This document shows, piece after piece, positions 48,746-59,194 of a DNA stretch of 64,000 nt (its first letter is position 1; every line of letters begins with the position of its first letter). The stretch is from Persicaria tinctoria (taxonomy: Eukaryota; Streptophyta; Magnoliopsida; Caryophyllales; Polygonaceae): NCBI GenBank assembly GCA_037127255.1, contig JBANSL010000013.1, positions 65,413,688 through 65,477,687 on the forward strand. Reading direction: 5' to 3'. The translations under genes and the position numbers were made by a program. The notes beneath the pieces are model-generated. The model had not been told where the DNA came from. It did not search any database and saw only the letters and a program-made list of their open reading frames with translations.

Positions 48746-48795
48746 TATTATGTTTTTTACTTTTAACTTAAGGAACCCCGTTGTGGGTGCTCTTA

Positions 48796-49022
48796 GAGCA
48801 TACACATTCATGAGCCCCAACTCAGACTCTTAACTTATTTTTTCTCTATCACATCAGCTTAAGAGTCCCATTCTATTTTTTTTTATTATTATTTACACCC
48901 TCATTCCTGAGCTCGAATTTTAGGCCTTTAACTTACTTTTCATTATTTATATATCTTTTTCAATTACTCAATTATTATTATTGTTGTTGTTGTTGTTGTT
49001 GTTGTTGTAGAATTGGGTACTA
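48796..49022. other. Possible partial MITE and GTT repeat
   Basis: The start gagcatacacattcatgagc resembles a Harbinger-type MITE end. A (GTT)n run lies at 48979-49008. No matching right end was located. Confidence 0.35.
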
Positions 49023-49440
49023 ATTTTTTTTTATAAGGTAAGAATTCGAGGGCCAGACACCTCGAGAGGCCGATAAAATTGGCAAACGATCGCGACGGAC
49101 CGTCAAAACATACAATGAAAATAACAAAAGGAGCAAACCAAGCAGTGACAACCAAACAATTCCGGGTGACCTAGCAAACCTAATCCTAACACATTGGGGA
49201 CAACATAGACTATGAACCGAAGCCAAACGCCACCAAGTAGCGACACCGCTGGCTAGGGCATCAGGAGTCCCATGTGAGCAGTGAAGACGAACCTTCAAGA
49301 AAATTTCCAGACCACAAAGACGCCTCGATACACACCGCCTCGTCCCCAGCAAGACTCGACTCCGAGATGCCAGAGCCCCAAATAAGAAAAGGACCACTGA
49401 GACCAACCAAAAAAGCAGCCGAGAACCACCCAAGTTATAC
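49023..49440 (-). pseudogene. LINE 3' tail remnant
   Basis: A T run (49024-49031) followed on plus by ATAAGGTAAGAATTCGAG resembles the minus-strand retroposon tail at 48228. Upstream on minus is a GC-richer stretch with no clear RT match. The 5' limit and target duplication were not found. Confidence 0.45.
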
Positions 49441-49445
49441 AATGC

Positions 49446-49570
49446 ACACTGAAAACCCTTTCAGGATTTTATTGGGGCCTTTTCAGGATTTTGGTCCCAC
49501 CCTTTTGGGATTTTAGTCAATCCCTTTCGAGAATTTTATCAAACCCTTTTGGGATATTGGGCAAACCCTT
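49446..49570. repeat. Degenerate CCCTTTTGGGATTTTA repeat
   Basis: Six or so units of 20-30 bp built on accctTTtgGGATTTTA follow each other with drift. Function unknown; no gene overlaps. Confidence 0.7.
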
Positions 49571-51112
49571 AAGGGAGTTATCAATACAAAAATAAAGGGA
49601 ACACTAATGAAACCGTATTTATAAAAAAAAAATACCATATATCCCCCTTTATTTTAATTTTTTCTTTTAATTTTCTTGGACTGCTTTGGGCCCAAGACTA
49701 AAGCTTTGGCCCAAAGCACAAATTCGAGCCTACCTGCAGGCCACCTTCGAGCCCAAGGAGGATGAGCCTTGATCCCTAAGGATGAAAATTGGGCTCAAAC
49801 AACGGGCCACCGTCGGACTCAGATCTCAAACATTGGCAAACTACGGAGGAGACGACATCAGGCCAGGAGTCGGCCATGTCGGCGAAGCACCCAAACGAAC
49901 ACAAAACCACCAGAGGCGGCAGAGTAGGCAAGAGGTGGATGGAAGGAGTGAGCTTAAGAAGAAACAATAATCTTGTCTCCAAAGAGGAAGAAAATAGAGA
50001 GAGAGTACTCAGAATCTCATGGATATGAATAAGAAAGAGATGGAGGGTGAGATTTGTAGGGGAGACAAGGTGGGAGAAGGAGGTCGACCAAACACAATCG
50101 AGCCATGGACGAACCCCACCATCAATGCCAACGAATGGAGACAGGGAAGGTCGAGAACGAAGATCGACGATCCGATTGGAAGGCAACGCAACACCAGACC
50201 ACCAACAAAGGCGAAAACTAGCGTAGGCAAAAGGTTGAAGATGAACCTAAAGGGTGAATATGAACCCAAAGGTTGAAGACGAACTCGAAGAAGGACGAAA
50301 TCGGCCAATATTTTAGATTAATGGTGAAAATTGAAGATTCTCAACCAAATTTAATAAAAATGAATAAAAAAATTGGAGATTTACCGTGGAGAAGTCTAGT
50401 ATGAGAGTTTTCTCAAAGAGAGTTTCTCTCTCATAAGAGAGAGAAACACCCTCGGAGGTTTGGTGGTTAATTGGTTGTGTTAGCGCTCTATTTATTATTA
50501 TTTAATAAATTGTTCCATCATCATCATTATTATTTATGTATTTGTATATTTATTTAATAATTAAATGTGAGTCAAAATTAAATTTTAATGTTCCATAAAT
50601 AACATATGGGTATGATTTTTTTTTGATTTTTTCCTTCCAAACATATTCAATATGAGTGTCTATGGATAGATAAAATTAAATTACATTCAAAGATAATATT
50701 TATTATTTTTTTCAATTTTGGAAAATGTAGAAAAATCTATTTAAAAAAATATATGCAAGCGCTGTCACATGGGGCCTAATCATTGGACCACATGGTAGTG
50801 TGTGCAAATTTAATTTTTCACCGGATTTCAGCTTCAAAGTATAGCATTTTGCTTTTTTGTTTTTAAAACGTGAACGACGTCATTTCAACTTTATTTCACC
50901 CACAAACACGCACGTCTCCGCACGTCCCCTCGATCACTATGCTATGAGGCTCTTTCTTCCGGGCTCGTCTGCAAGAACCTCTTCCCCCAAGCTCATGTCC
51001 TTAGAATTAGGGCTGGGAAAAAAAAGATGTTTATGACCTTAGAAAAAAAGAGGAATTCCGCGTGCTTCTTGAGACCCTAATTGATAAGCCTTGAAACAAA
51101 TACACCTAGAAT
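49571..51112. other. Spacer without a recognised gene
   Basis: A moderately GC-rich stretch (49680-50310) is open on both strands (a minus frame of 136 codons at 49776-50186), but I recognise no domain in it. 50330-51000 is AT-rich. The phrase agaattagggctggg at about 51003 is nearly repeated at 51109, where the hAT-like element begins. Confidence 0.4.
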
Positions 51113-54100
51113 TAAGGCCGGGGAAAACGTACCACGACAAACCAAACCAACACGTACCACCGAACCAAGTTCCGAAACTTGGTACGGTAACAGTAATGAA
51201 AACTAAAAAGTTGGTATTACCATTACCAACCGATTTGAAACTGGTTGGTAACGGTAATACCAACCAATTCCTACCAATATATATTTAGTTTTTTTATACA
51301 TATTTTTTAAATTTATTTTTTATTTATTTTGTATTTTTTTTGCATAAAATGATTTTAATCAAAGGAGAATTACTAATTCGACCTTGGGTCGGACGAAAAT
51401 CTAAGCGTTTGTAGGAAGTTCTCATGTGGACATCTTTAATATTGTCAGGCCTATTTGTATTTTAGGTTGCTTTAGTGCTTAAATACGTTGTAATCACTTA
51501 TAAGTTTTATGTTACTTTAGTGTTTAAATATTGTCGGTTTAGACGAAAACCTAAGCGTTGCAATAACTTTTAAGTTTTAATTAAGTTGTATTGTATTTGT
51601 ATGTTTTTTTTCTCAACACACAAAACATGGTAAATTACCATTACCAACATGTACCAACCAACTTAATTGGTAACCAATTAAATTGGTACAACCCCTTCGG
51701 TGGTTGATAATGGTAGAAGTTTTACAATTAACAATTGAGAAAATTTGTCCAACAGACCTTTATTTTTTGCCTCTATTAAATTATTGTCCCCGGACCTAGT
51801 GAAATTAGGAAAAAGTCCATCCCCAAATTCGTGGCCCCCCCTACCGTAAACCAAAATGGAGCTCCGCTTCTCCAGGTCTCGCTATCACGACAAAGGCGTT
51901 TCTGAGGAAGAAGACGAAGGTTGGGCTGAAGCGGAGGAAGCCAGATCTGTCCCACAACAATCTCGCCTCTAAATCGGGTTCTCGCAGCCATCGATCTCGC
52001 CTCTGAAACAAAATCCCTTTCTGTAACCCTATCTTTTCTTCGATTTGACATAGAGAGTGAGAGAGGAGAGGAGGAGATTTCAGAATTTGCAGTTACAAAT
52101 AGAGAGTAGATCGATGGTGGACGGAGATTCGGCTGCACTACTGCACCGTCGTGGTGCCAGATTAACGATGGCCTGATTTTCCGGCGTTCTGAACCAGATC
52201 CGTCACCTTCCACGCCTAGATCTGAGTTTTAGGGCGTTCTCTGCGTTTCAGCGGATCTGTCTCTCCGTTTTCGTTGTTTCAGCAGATCCGCTCCCTCATG
52301 GCTCCGTCTCTGCTTTTTCGGCGTTTCAGCGGACCCGCCTCCCTCATGGCTCCTCCTCCCTCGCCGCTACTATTGCCATTGCTCTCGGTTCACTCTCCTC
52401 CATCTCCCGCAATCTCTACACATCCACCAATCGTCGAATTCCGGCGTATTCCTGGCTTGCTGTCGACAGATTGGCCTCTTCGTCTTCCACTGACCCCCTC
52501 TTGCTGCTAGCGAAGCGCCGCGGGATCCACCGATGACCCACCCTCTCCACTCTCTCCTCTGGCGCACTTTTCCGGTCACTCTCTCGATCCCGTCGTCACC
52601 TACGTCCATCACTCTCATCGCCGGCCATATCTGATCTTATGGAGTACTGTTCATCATCCCTTACCTTCGTCCGCTCAGATTTGATCCATCTCCCAGGTAA
52701 TTTATCAGTTCAACGTCTACAGTAATGATTTGTTTTTGTATCTTCAAAGCCTAGCTTGTGGTCCCTTACCTTCCCGGTAATTGATCTGATCCATCTCCCA
52801 GGTAATTAATCAATTCAACGTCTTACAGTAATGATTCGTGCTTTCTGGTCGTCGGAGGAATTCGAGGCCTCTGCAAACCAACGCCATTGAAGGTCAATTT
52901 CCCGATTGTCCTCTGAATCTGCACGATTTCAGCAAGGAAGATCGGATCTCCGTCGTCTCGATTTCAGCAGGTCATGTCAATTCATCAAAGATGTTGCTTC
53001 AACACGTCCGCCTGAGCACCTACTAAAAAGGAAGGCTAATTCCACTTGCTATCCCTCTGTCGAGAAGCAGTTCAGGTATAAAGAGGCAAATGTTGCTTGT
53101 AAAGCCGGAGCTGCTGAAATTGAAGAGGAGATGAAAACTGCATCCGTGTTGTACACATAAAAACTGCATCTGTGTTGTGGCTAACCAAAGTCAAGAATGA
53201 AGACAAAATGGAGTTCAGCAAGATCTTGGAATCTGCTCGGGTGATGATGTGCAAGATCTTGGAATCTGCTCAGACAAAATGAAGACAAAATGGAGTTCAG
53301 CATTCTCTACATTGATAAGCCTGAGACATTACAGAAGGCTATTTCAATTTTGGAGTTCAGCAAGTTTCAACAATTTTGGAGTTCATCAAGTTTCAACAAT
53401 CTCACAATTTGAGATCGACTAAGCGATGCTTCCAATTTGTGTTGAATATCAGGTAGGCATTTGGTGGATTCATATGGTTATCGCTTTGGGTGGTGAGATG
53501 TCATGCCTCCTGAGTTCGGTTGCCTATAAGCTAATTAATCTGCATTTGTTTTTTCTGATTTGAGGTTTGGTACAATTTCAACATTTCAGCATTTTCTGAT
53601 TTGAGGTTTGATAGTTGTTTCTGATTGAATGAAATTGATCCTTAATGAATGAATTCATCAAGGGGATGAGTAATTAGCTCATACAGACATTAAATTAATC
53701 TGAATAACATATATATGTCTATAGATTTTGATCAATGGTTTGAGTTTGGATATTTCTCTAAAGCTACTGATTTGGTTAATTGCTTAATTGATGTTATACA
53801 CACCTGGGAGATTGAGTATTTGCCTTTATATGCAACACTAATTTTAAAGATTGTATGTTGCTTATCCTTCCATCTTCCTACAGACAATGAATGCTTCATT
53901 TACAATATAGTTTTGCATTCGTTGTCCCAACTCTTGGAAGCTGCTACCTATCTAGTCCTTACATGCTCATTGAAACAATTAATGCTTCACTTTTCTTAAA
54001 TAATCATTGTTTTGACTTGTCTTTATTCTCATTGTAAAATGAAAACGTAGAACCACCAGAGTGTTAAGTTACTCCAAGGTGATGCTGAAATGCTTCATTT

Positions 54101-54204
54101 ATAATATTTTATTTTTTAATTGTTATCAAATTGCACAAAATTAATGGATTATCTTGATTTTTACATGGTTTGGGTTTGGATATTGGCAATTTAAGCAATT
54201 ACTG

Positions 54205-54700
54205 AAATGCGGATTGTAGTTTCAGCAATCGTTGAAATGCGGACTGCAATGAACTTTGATGTTCATTGCTTTAAATGTCCTTTAAAAGCCTCTTAGCTCA
54301 ACGGTAGAGCAATGTGCTTATGCGCAAATACGCGGGTTCGAATCCCACATAGGCTAAATTTTATATCCCGTAACAAGGTTTCAATATCAGTAACGTTGCT
54401 GAAATCGGGGTTTCACATCAACAAACGCTGCTGAAATTGGGGTTTTAGCATCAACAACGTTGCTGAAATCGGGGTTTCAGCATCAACAACTTCGGTTTAA
54501 GCAACACAGAAAAAAAAACTCAATCTCGCGGAAAAAAAAAACTCGATTTCAGCAACTTCGATTTCATCAGTTTCAGCAACACGGAAAAAAATTAAAAATA
54601 AAACTCAATTTCAGCAACGCGGAAAAAGAAAAAAAAACTGAAACAGGGGTTGCTGAAACCGTATGTGCTGAAACAGGAGTTTCAGCACCTCTGGAAACGC
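54205..54700. repeat. TTTCAGCA / TGCTGAAA repeat array
   Basis: The octamer and its complement occur about a dozen times, within longer units such as GTTGCTGAAATCGGGGTTTC and AACTCGATTTCAGCAACTTC. Both orientations are present, and isolated TTTCAGC copies lie further left (about 52250-52330, 52925-52970). Confidence 0.65.
54287..54355 (+). tRNA. tRNA-like sequence (probable pseudogene or tRNA-derived repeat)
   Basis: The 69-nt stretch can form a 7-bp acceptor stem with one mismatch (AGCCTCT with ATAGGCT), a D arm (GCTC/GAGC) and a T arm with TTCGAAT loop. Internal promoter boxes (TAGCTCAACGG and GGTTCGAATCC) are both good. The anticodon region is about three bases short, so the loop is abnormal and no reliable anticodon can be assigned. 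It is a tRNA pseudogene or the head of a short retroposon rather than a working tRNA. Confidence 0.4.
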
Positions 54701-55224
54701 GAAAAAAAAAAAAAACTGATGAAACGGAAGGGGGCACGGGTGGGGGGCGCATTGGCAAGGAGGGGTGGTGGACATTTTGCTAATTTGGAGCACTTGGGAG
54801 TCCTTCCTAATAAGGTTAAAAAATTAGGTCATCCTAGTAATCACCCCTTACTAATTCAAATTGGTTGGTACATGGTAAATAGACCTGGGCTAACCCGCCC
54901 GGGGAAAAAGGCGGGCTTGGGTAGAACAGTCGGCCCAAGCGGGCCGGCAGGCCCGACCCGGTAGGCCCATCGGGCTGGACTTGGGCAGAGTATAAGGCCT
55001 AAGCGGACCGGTAGGCCCGACCCGGTATATATTAATTATATATAATAATATGTTTTTATCATAATACAAATTATATATATATAGAATTATTTCATATCCC
55101 ATATTGATATGTTCTGGTTAATGTGTCAATGATATCATAATACATTACAGGGTTCTTGTTATTGCGTATCAATGTATTACAATGTTTTTGAATTATTTCA
55201 TGATTGTAAAAAAATTGATATTGC

Positions 55225-56573
55225 GTATAACATGAACAAATCAGCCCTTAACGTGTAACATGTGAACAAATTAGAGCCGTTGATTTGAACGAAATTAAAG
55301 GCCAAGATTATGCCACATAAGGGAGGAATTTTGTAAAAAAATGAAAAAAAATACTTCACTCTTAATTGGAAGCACGTGACACACTAAAACCTAATCCAAA
55401 TCTTCAATTCCCCACAACCGTAATTAAAAAGGAGAGAGAAATGGCCAAATTGGATTCGATGGAAGCGATTCAATGGAGCGAGCAAAGGCGATGGCGGAGC
55501 GGACGATGAAGGTGGAGCGGTTGTGCGACGGAAGTTTGGATGCGAAGGAGACGACAATTGGAAGGGCAACCCACAAATTAGGTCTTCGATTACCTCTAAA
55601 TCAGCCCCTAATGCGATTAGGATCCAGCGATGGCGGCGCCTTCGATCTGTACTCCATGGGTTGGATCGATCCGAATCCGGACGTTGTACGCCAGCACCCT
55701 AGTGTGTCGGATCTATTCGTCAGTGCGACCGCCTCTTTACCGCCTCCGTCTCCGAGCTCGCTCTCTTTCCCTGTCGCGCTTTTCGACGGAAGTTGAAGGA
55801 GATGGCTATGGTGGCTGGCGAAGGCGGAGGAGGATGCGACGAAGGTGGATCCATGAGGTGCGGTTCAGCGGCGATTTGAAGCCATGGGTGACTCCTTGGT
55901 GGTGGATTTGCAGCCGGGAGGTTTTCCAGTAGTTGTGGATTTGCGGTTGGGAGGTTTTCTGGTGGTGGATTCGGAGTCTAGGTTTGTGATTAATTGAAAT
56001 CGTTTTTGTTTGCAATTGCTTGATTTAATTGCTCGATTGAAACACATATTCGGGGAGAAGGCCGAATTATTCATATGTATGGATCGATTTTGAGATTTTG
56101 TGCTTCGTGATTTGTTCTTTTTATTTGACAGCCATATGAATTAAAAATGAATCGATACTATTGAATAATCACACGATACCATCAAATAATCCTGTGATAC
56201 CATCGAATAATTTTAGTTATACTACTGTAACACCATCGAATAATTAAGGTATACTATCGAATAATCAAGCGATACCATCGAATAATCAAGCTATACCATC
56301 GAATAATCAAGAGATACCATCGAATAATCCTGATATACCATTGCACAATTCGTCGATATGATCGAATAATCTAGATATATCATCGAATAATTTAAGGAGA
56401 GTGCACTACACACGTCTCCAATCTAGCAAGTGGGCAAAAAAAAGAGGTAGGCCCCACTAATTTTTAATTAAAAAAAAACTAAAATTGCCTATTAATCTCA
56501 TCCATCCATTTCATTCAATCAATGACCCAGATGTGTTCACATGTTACACAATAAGCCTTAATTACCCCTGAAC
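55225..56573. mobile_element. TA-tract inverted-repeat element, unit E
   Basis: The inverted repeat contains GTGTAACATGTGAACA on the left (55251-55266) and TGTTCACATGTTACAC on the right (about 56533-56548), with TTAA.G.. sequence outside and a CGTTGATT / AATCAATGAC pair inside. The right end meets tatatatatat. GAAGCACGTGAC (55368-55380) and, on the right, GTAGGCCCCAC (56447-56457) correspond to the inner blocks of the other units. Cargo at 55440-55960 is GC-rich and open but unidentified. A CGAATAAT array lies at 56150-56395. The exact left terminus is uncertain. Confidence 0.62.
56150..56395. repeat. ACCATCGAATAATC tandem array, unit E
   Basis: Units of about 20 bp, ATACCATCGAATAATCNNGCG, recur about twelve times. 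This is the reverse complement of the ATTATTCGATNGTAT array of unit B, placed here on the right side of the cargo. Confidence 0.85.
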
Positions 56574-56892
56574 TATATATATATCTATGTGTATAGAGTT
56601 GGGTTCGGGTACACACAACTCCAAAAGTGAGAAGGAAAGAAGAAATTTGATTGGTCCACGTTTCAAAAAGTGAATTAAAATTATGAGGCACGCGCGACTT
56701 TTCAATTAATTAGTAACACCCACCTAAATTAATTGTACATGTAAAAGTGTTTATATGAACTTTTAAAAATTATTTTTTGACATTTTCACTTGTCAAAAAA
56801 ATATAAAAAATATATTTTTGGTTGTAATTTAATTTTATCTACACATAGACACCCACTTTGTATATGTTTTATTGGAAAAAAATTGACAAGAA

Positions 56893-57600
56893 GTGGTTCA
56901 ACAATTTTATTCATAGTGGTTCGACAATTTTTTATTCACATTGGTTCAACAATTTTATTCACAGTGGTTCAGCAATTTTCTCCACAGTGGTTCGGCAATT
57001 TTATTCACATTGATTCAATAATTTTATTCACAATGGTTCAACAATTTTCTTCACAGTGGTTCAACATTTTTTTTCCACAGTGGTTCAGTAATTTTCTTCA
57101 CAGTGGTTCATCAATTTTATTCACAGTGGTTCAACAATTTTCTTCACATTGGTTCAGCAATTTTATTCACAGCGGTTCAGCAATTTTTTTCCACAATGGT
57201 TCATCCATTTTAGTTGTAGTGATTCACAGGGTTCACAAGTTATAAAGAAGTGGTTCATGAAGCAATAAAGAAGTGGTTCATGAACCTATAAAGAAGTAGT
57301 TAATGAACATATAAAGAAGTGTTTCATGAAGCTATAAAGAAGTGATTCATGAAGCTATAAAGAAGTGATTCATGAAGCTATAAAGAAGTGGTTCATGAAG
57401 CTTTAAGAAGTGATTCATTAAGTTATCAAGAATTGGTATAAAACCCTGAATCAATTGGTATAAAACTCTGAACCACTTGGTATTAAAACCCTGGACCACT
57501 TGTTATAAAACCCGTGAACCACTTTGTATAAAACCACTGAACCACTCTCTATCGGTCACTGAACCACTCTCTATTCTCTCACTGAACCACTTTATATTTA
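56893..57600. repeat. GTGGTTCA arrays, two orientations, unit F
   Basis: About fourteen units GTGGTTCANCAATTTTATTCACA (56893-57230) are followed by about eight AAGAAGTGGTTCATGAAGCTAT units (57243-57425). Units with the reverse core TGAACCAC then lie at 57440-57595. The core octamer GTGGTTCA is shared by all three parts. Confidence 0.85.
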
Positions 57601-57834
57601 ATTCCACAATTATTCTACAATTATGTAATTCCACAATTATTCTAGTCAAATTATCATTAGAAATAAGATCCACATGTAGCCTACTCTCTCTCTCTCTCTC
57701 TGATTTGTACAACAATTCAGATTTCTGCCACGTTAAATAGAAATAAGATCCACATGTGTCTCTTCATTTGCTTTGTTGCTTTAGTTTACTAGATACAAGA
57801 AACACATAAAAGAGTTATTATTTACAAAGATAAA

Positions 57835-58086
57835 ATGGAGTTCTGTACTGCCAACGGACGTCTTCAGCCTGGATTTCGGTTCTATCCGAGAGATGAAGAG
57901 CTGGTTATGTATTATCTCAAGAGGAAGGTATTGGGGAAGCGACTGCAACCTATGGTTGTTGCGGGAGTTGACATCTACCAGTTTCATCCGGAGGATCTGC
58001 GAGACCTAGCCTGTCTGCAGAAAGACCGGAACTGGTATTTCTTTTGTCCGAGAGGCAAGAAATATGGATGTGGGGACAACCCGTGA
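57835..58086 (+). pseudogene. NAC transcription factor, N-terminal fragment (83 codons)
   Basis: The uninterrupted frame MEFCTANGRLQPGFRFYPRD... has the NAC subdomain A motif (LQPGFRFYPRDEELVMYYL), subdomain B (VAGVDIYQFHPEDL) and the start of C (WYFFCPRGKKYG). Full NAC domains span about 150 residues and bind DNA as dimers; this copy stops after about 80, before the main DNA-contacting part. It lies inside unit F and was probably captured from a host gene. The open frame and good start leave room for a short protein that could still dimerise, but there is no evidence of expression. Confidence 0.82.
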
Positions 58087-58717
58087 ACCCGTGAACCCGG
58101 AAGACTGGACGAGGACGGGTGCTTGGAGATGGTGGATGCTACGACGGGAGAAGGAAGCAGATCTGGAAGTTCTCCATGGAAGCGGAGCGAGATCTGGAAG
58201 ATCGGAAAGCTAAGAGACTAAAAGAAGGGGGATAAAAAGTAAGCGCGTGAGGCTAAAATCCGGCCCAATTTTTTTAATTCTTATTTTAATAAATCTGACC
58301 AATCAGCTCACTTCTTTCCTTCTCACCAGACCAGATTCTTCTCACTTGAACCCTCCCCTATGTGTGTGTATATATATATATAAAAGAAATCTCATAAAAA
58401 TAAAATAAAAAGTATAGATTTATAGTATGCGTTATGTCTTTAAATGACTTTTCTTCTTGGATATTAGCTAAAAGAAAATTTTAGTTACATAACCAGTTAT
58501 GCGATCGGGTAGATATGTCCCAATCATTTCTTTAAAAAAATGTCGGTGGGCGGCCCGGCCCACCAATAAGGGCGGGTTTGGGCAAGGTAGCAGGCCCACG
58601 AACCGGGTCAATGAGCTGATAAAATGTCGGAGACCCGGCCCAAGCCGGCCCGACCCGGCCCATGCTCAGGTCTAATGATAAACGAAAAAATATGGTAATG
58701 TACCAATTCCACCCCTA

Positions 58718-59194
58718 TCTAGAAGGGAGGGCAACTCAAAATGAATAGTACGGAGTGTAAGGTCCAGGTCAGCATCGCTGAATTACGAGTAAAATTAGTG
58801 TTTGATGTAAAAAATAAAAAATTACGAGTAAAATTAAATGGCTAAATCCCAATCGGTGGATCCGTAGTTTGACTGGTCCCAAACCCAGGACAGAGGATCC
58901 TCATAAGTCATACTCCGTAATTCGAATGGGGGAGCAATGTTTCCAAAAAAAAGGAGTTAGAAAATGAAAACAACCCTAAAGTTGGGAAGGTAAGTACCAA
59001 TGGCTGCCGTCATTAATCAACGATTCAACGAAAGATTGTAGTCCGTAGGTAATACACACAACACCACGCGGCCACTCTGTTTACTTTCTCCCAAGTCCAC
59101 CCAGCTGCACCACAAAACTCACCTCTCCCCACTTGGTCTCCTTCCTTCCCAATCACAGATCGACTCTCATTGATTGCGGGATTGAGAATCAGGG
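58718..59194 (+). promoter_or_regulatory. Upstream region and leader of the polyprenyl synthase gene
   Basis: This short interval separates the transposon nest from the start codon at 59195. A pyrimidine-rich leader (about 59085-59160) is plausible. No clear TATA box could be chosen. Confidence 0.4.

Larger units (their letters stand above)
45692..48792. mobile_element. PIF/Harbinger-like MITE, expanded by insertions
   Basis: The ends GAGCATCCGCA and TGTGGGTGCTC form an inverted repeat with one mismatch and are flanked by TTA on both sides (45689-45691, 48793-48795), as for PIF/Harbinger MITEs. Three insertions lie inside: hAT 45707-48019 (with a solo LTR), a LINE tail 48228-48378 and a Stowaway 48474-48745. 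Without these and their target copies, about 340 bp remain, a normal MITE length. A similar end (gagcatacaca) begins right after the TTA at 48796, perhaps a second member whose right end I did not find. Confidence 0.75.
51725..54860. other. Unidentified insertion with gene-like cargo and TTTCAGCA repeats
   Basis: This 3.1-kb stretch interrupts the GGTAC-rich hAT arms. 51780-52640 is GC-rich and open in several frames without a domain I know. 52838-53160 reads like spliced coding sequence (for example RPPEHLLKRKANS and AAEIEEEMKTA), but I cannot name it; parts are then repeated (aaaactgcatc, gatcttggaatctgctc, ttttggagttcatcaag, 53130-53400). From about 54200 TTTCAGCA/TGCTGAAA recurs many times. 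The layout of cargo plus short-repeat array resembles the TA-tract elements, but no inverted ends were found. Confidence 0.4.
56596..58358. mobile_element. TA-tract inverted-repeat element, unit F, with NAC cargo
   Basis: The left end GAGTTGGGTTCGGGTACAC follows a TA-rich tract. The right end is inversely similar (GAACCCTCCCC) and passes into (TG)n(TA)n. Further inside, GTGAGAAGGAAAGAAG and TGATTGGTC match in inverted orientation (56624-56662 against 58299-58326), as do GCACGCGCG and AAGCGCGTG (about 56687 and 58241). Three short-repeat arrays fill 56893-57600, followed by a NAC-domain gene fragment at 57835-58086. Confidence 0.66.
54880..58674. mobile_element. hAT element with GGCCCGACCCG-rich arms, filled by two TA-tract elements
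   Basis: The ends TAGACCTGGGCTAACCCG and CCCATGCTCAGGTCTA are inversely similar and the flanks atggtaaa (54872-54879) and atgataaa (58675-58682) differ by one base, consistent with an 8-bp hAT duplication. Arms are rich in GGCCCGACCCGG. Units E and F occupy its TA-rich core; removing them leaves about 680 bp. No transposase is present. Confidence 0.8.
51113..58717. mobile_element. Probable outer hAT element with GGTACGGTAAC-rich arms
   Basis: The left end TAAGGCCGGGGAAAACGTACC and right end GTACCAATTCCACCCCTA are inversely similar. Both arms are dense in GGTAC/GTACC and TTGGTAA motifs (51130-51290, 51640-51715, 58692-58712). The flanks cctagaat (51105-51112) and tctagaag (58718-58725) match in six of eight bases, so the duplication is decayed or the edge is off by a base. 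Nested inside are a large unidentified insertion (about 51725-54860) and the hAT element at 54880. Confidence 0.5.

Noticed and set aside
49776..50186. A 136-codon minus-strand gene
   Set aside because: Open also on the plus strand, no conserved motif, no splice or promoter support.
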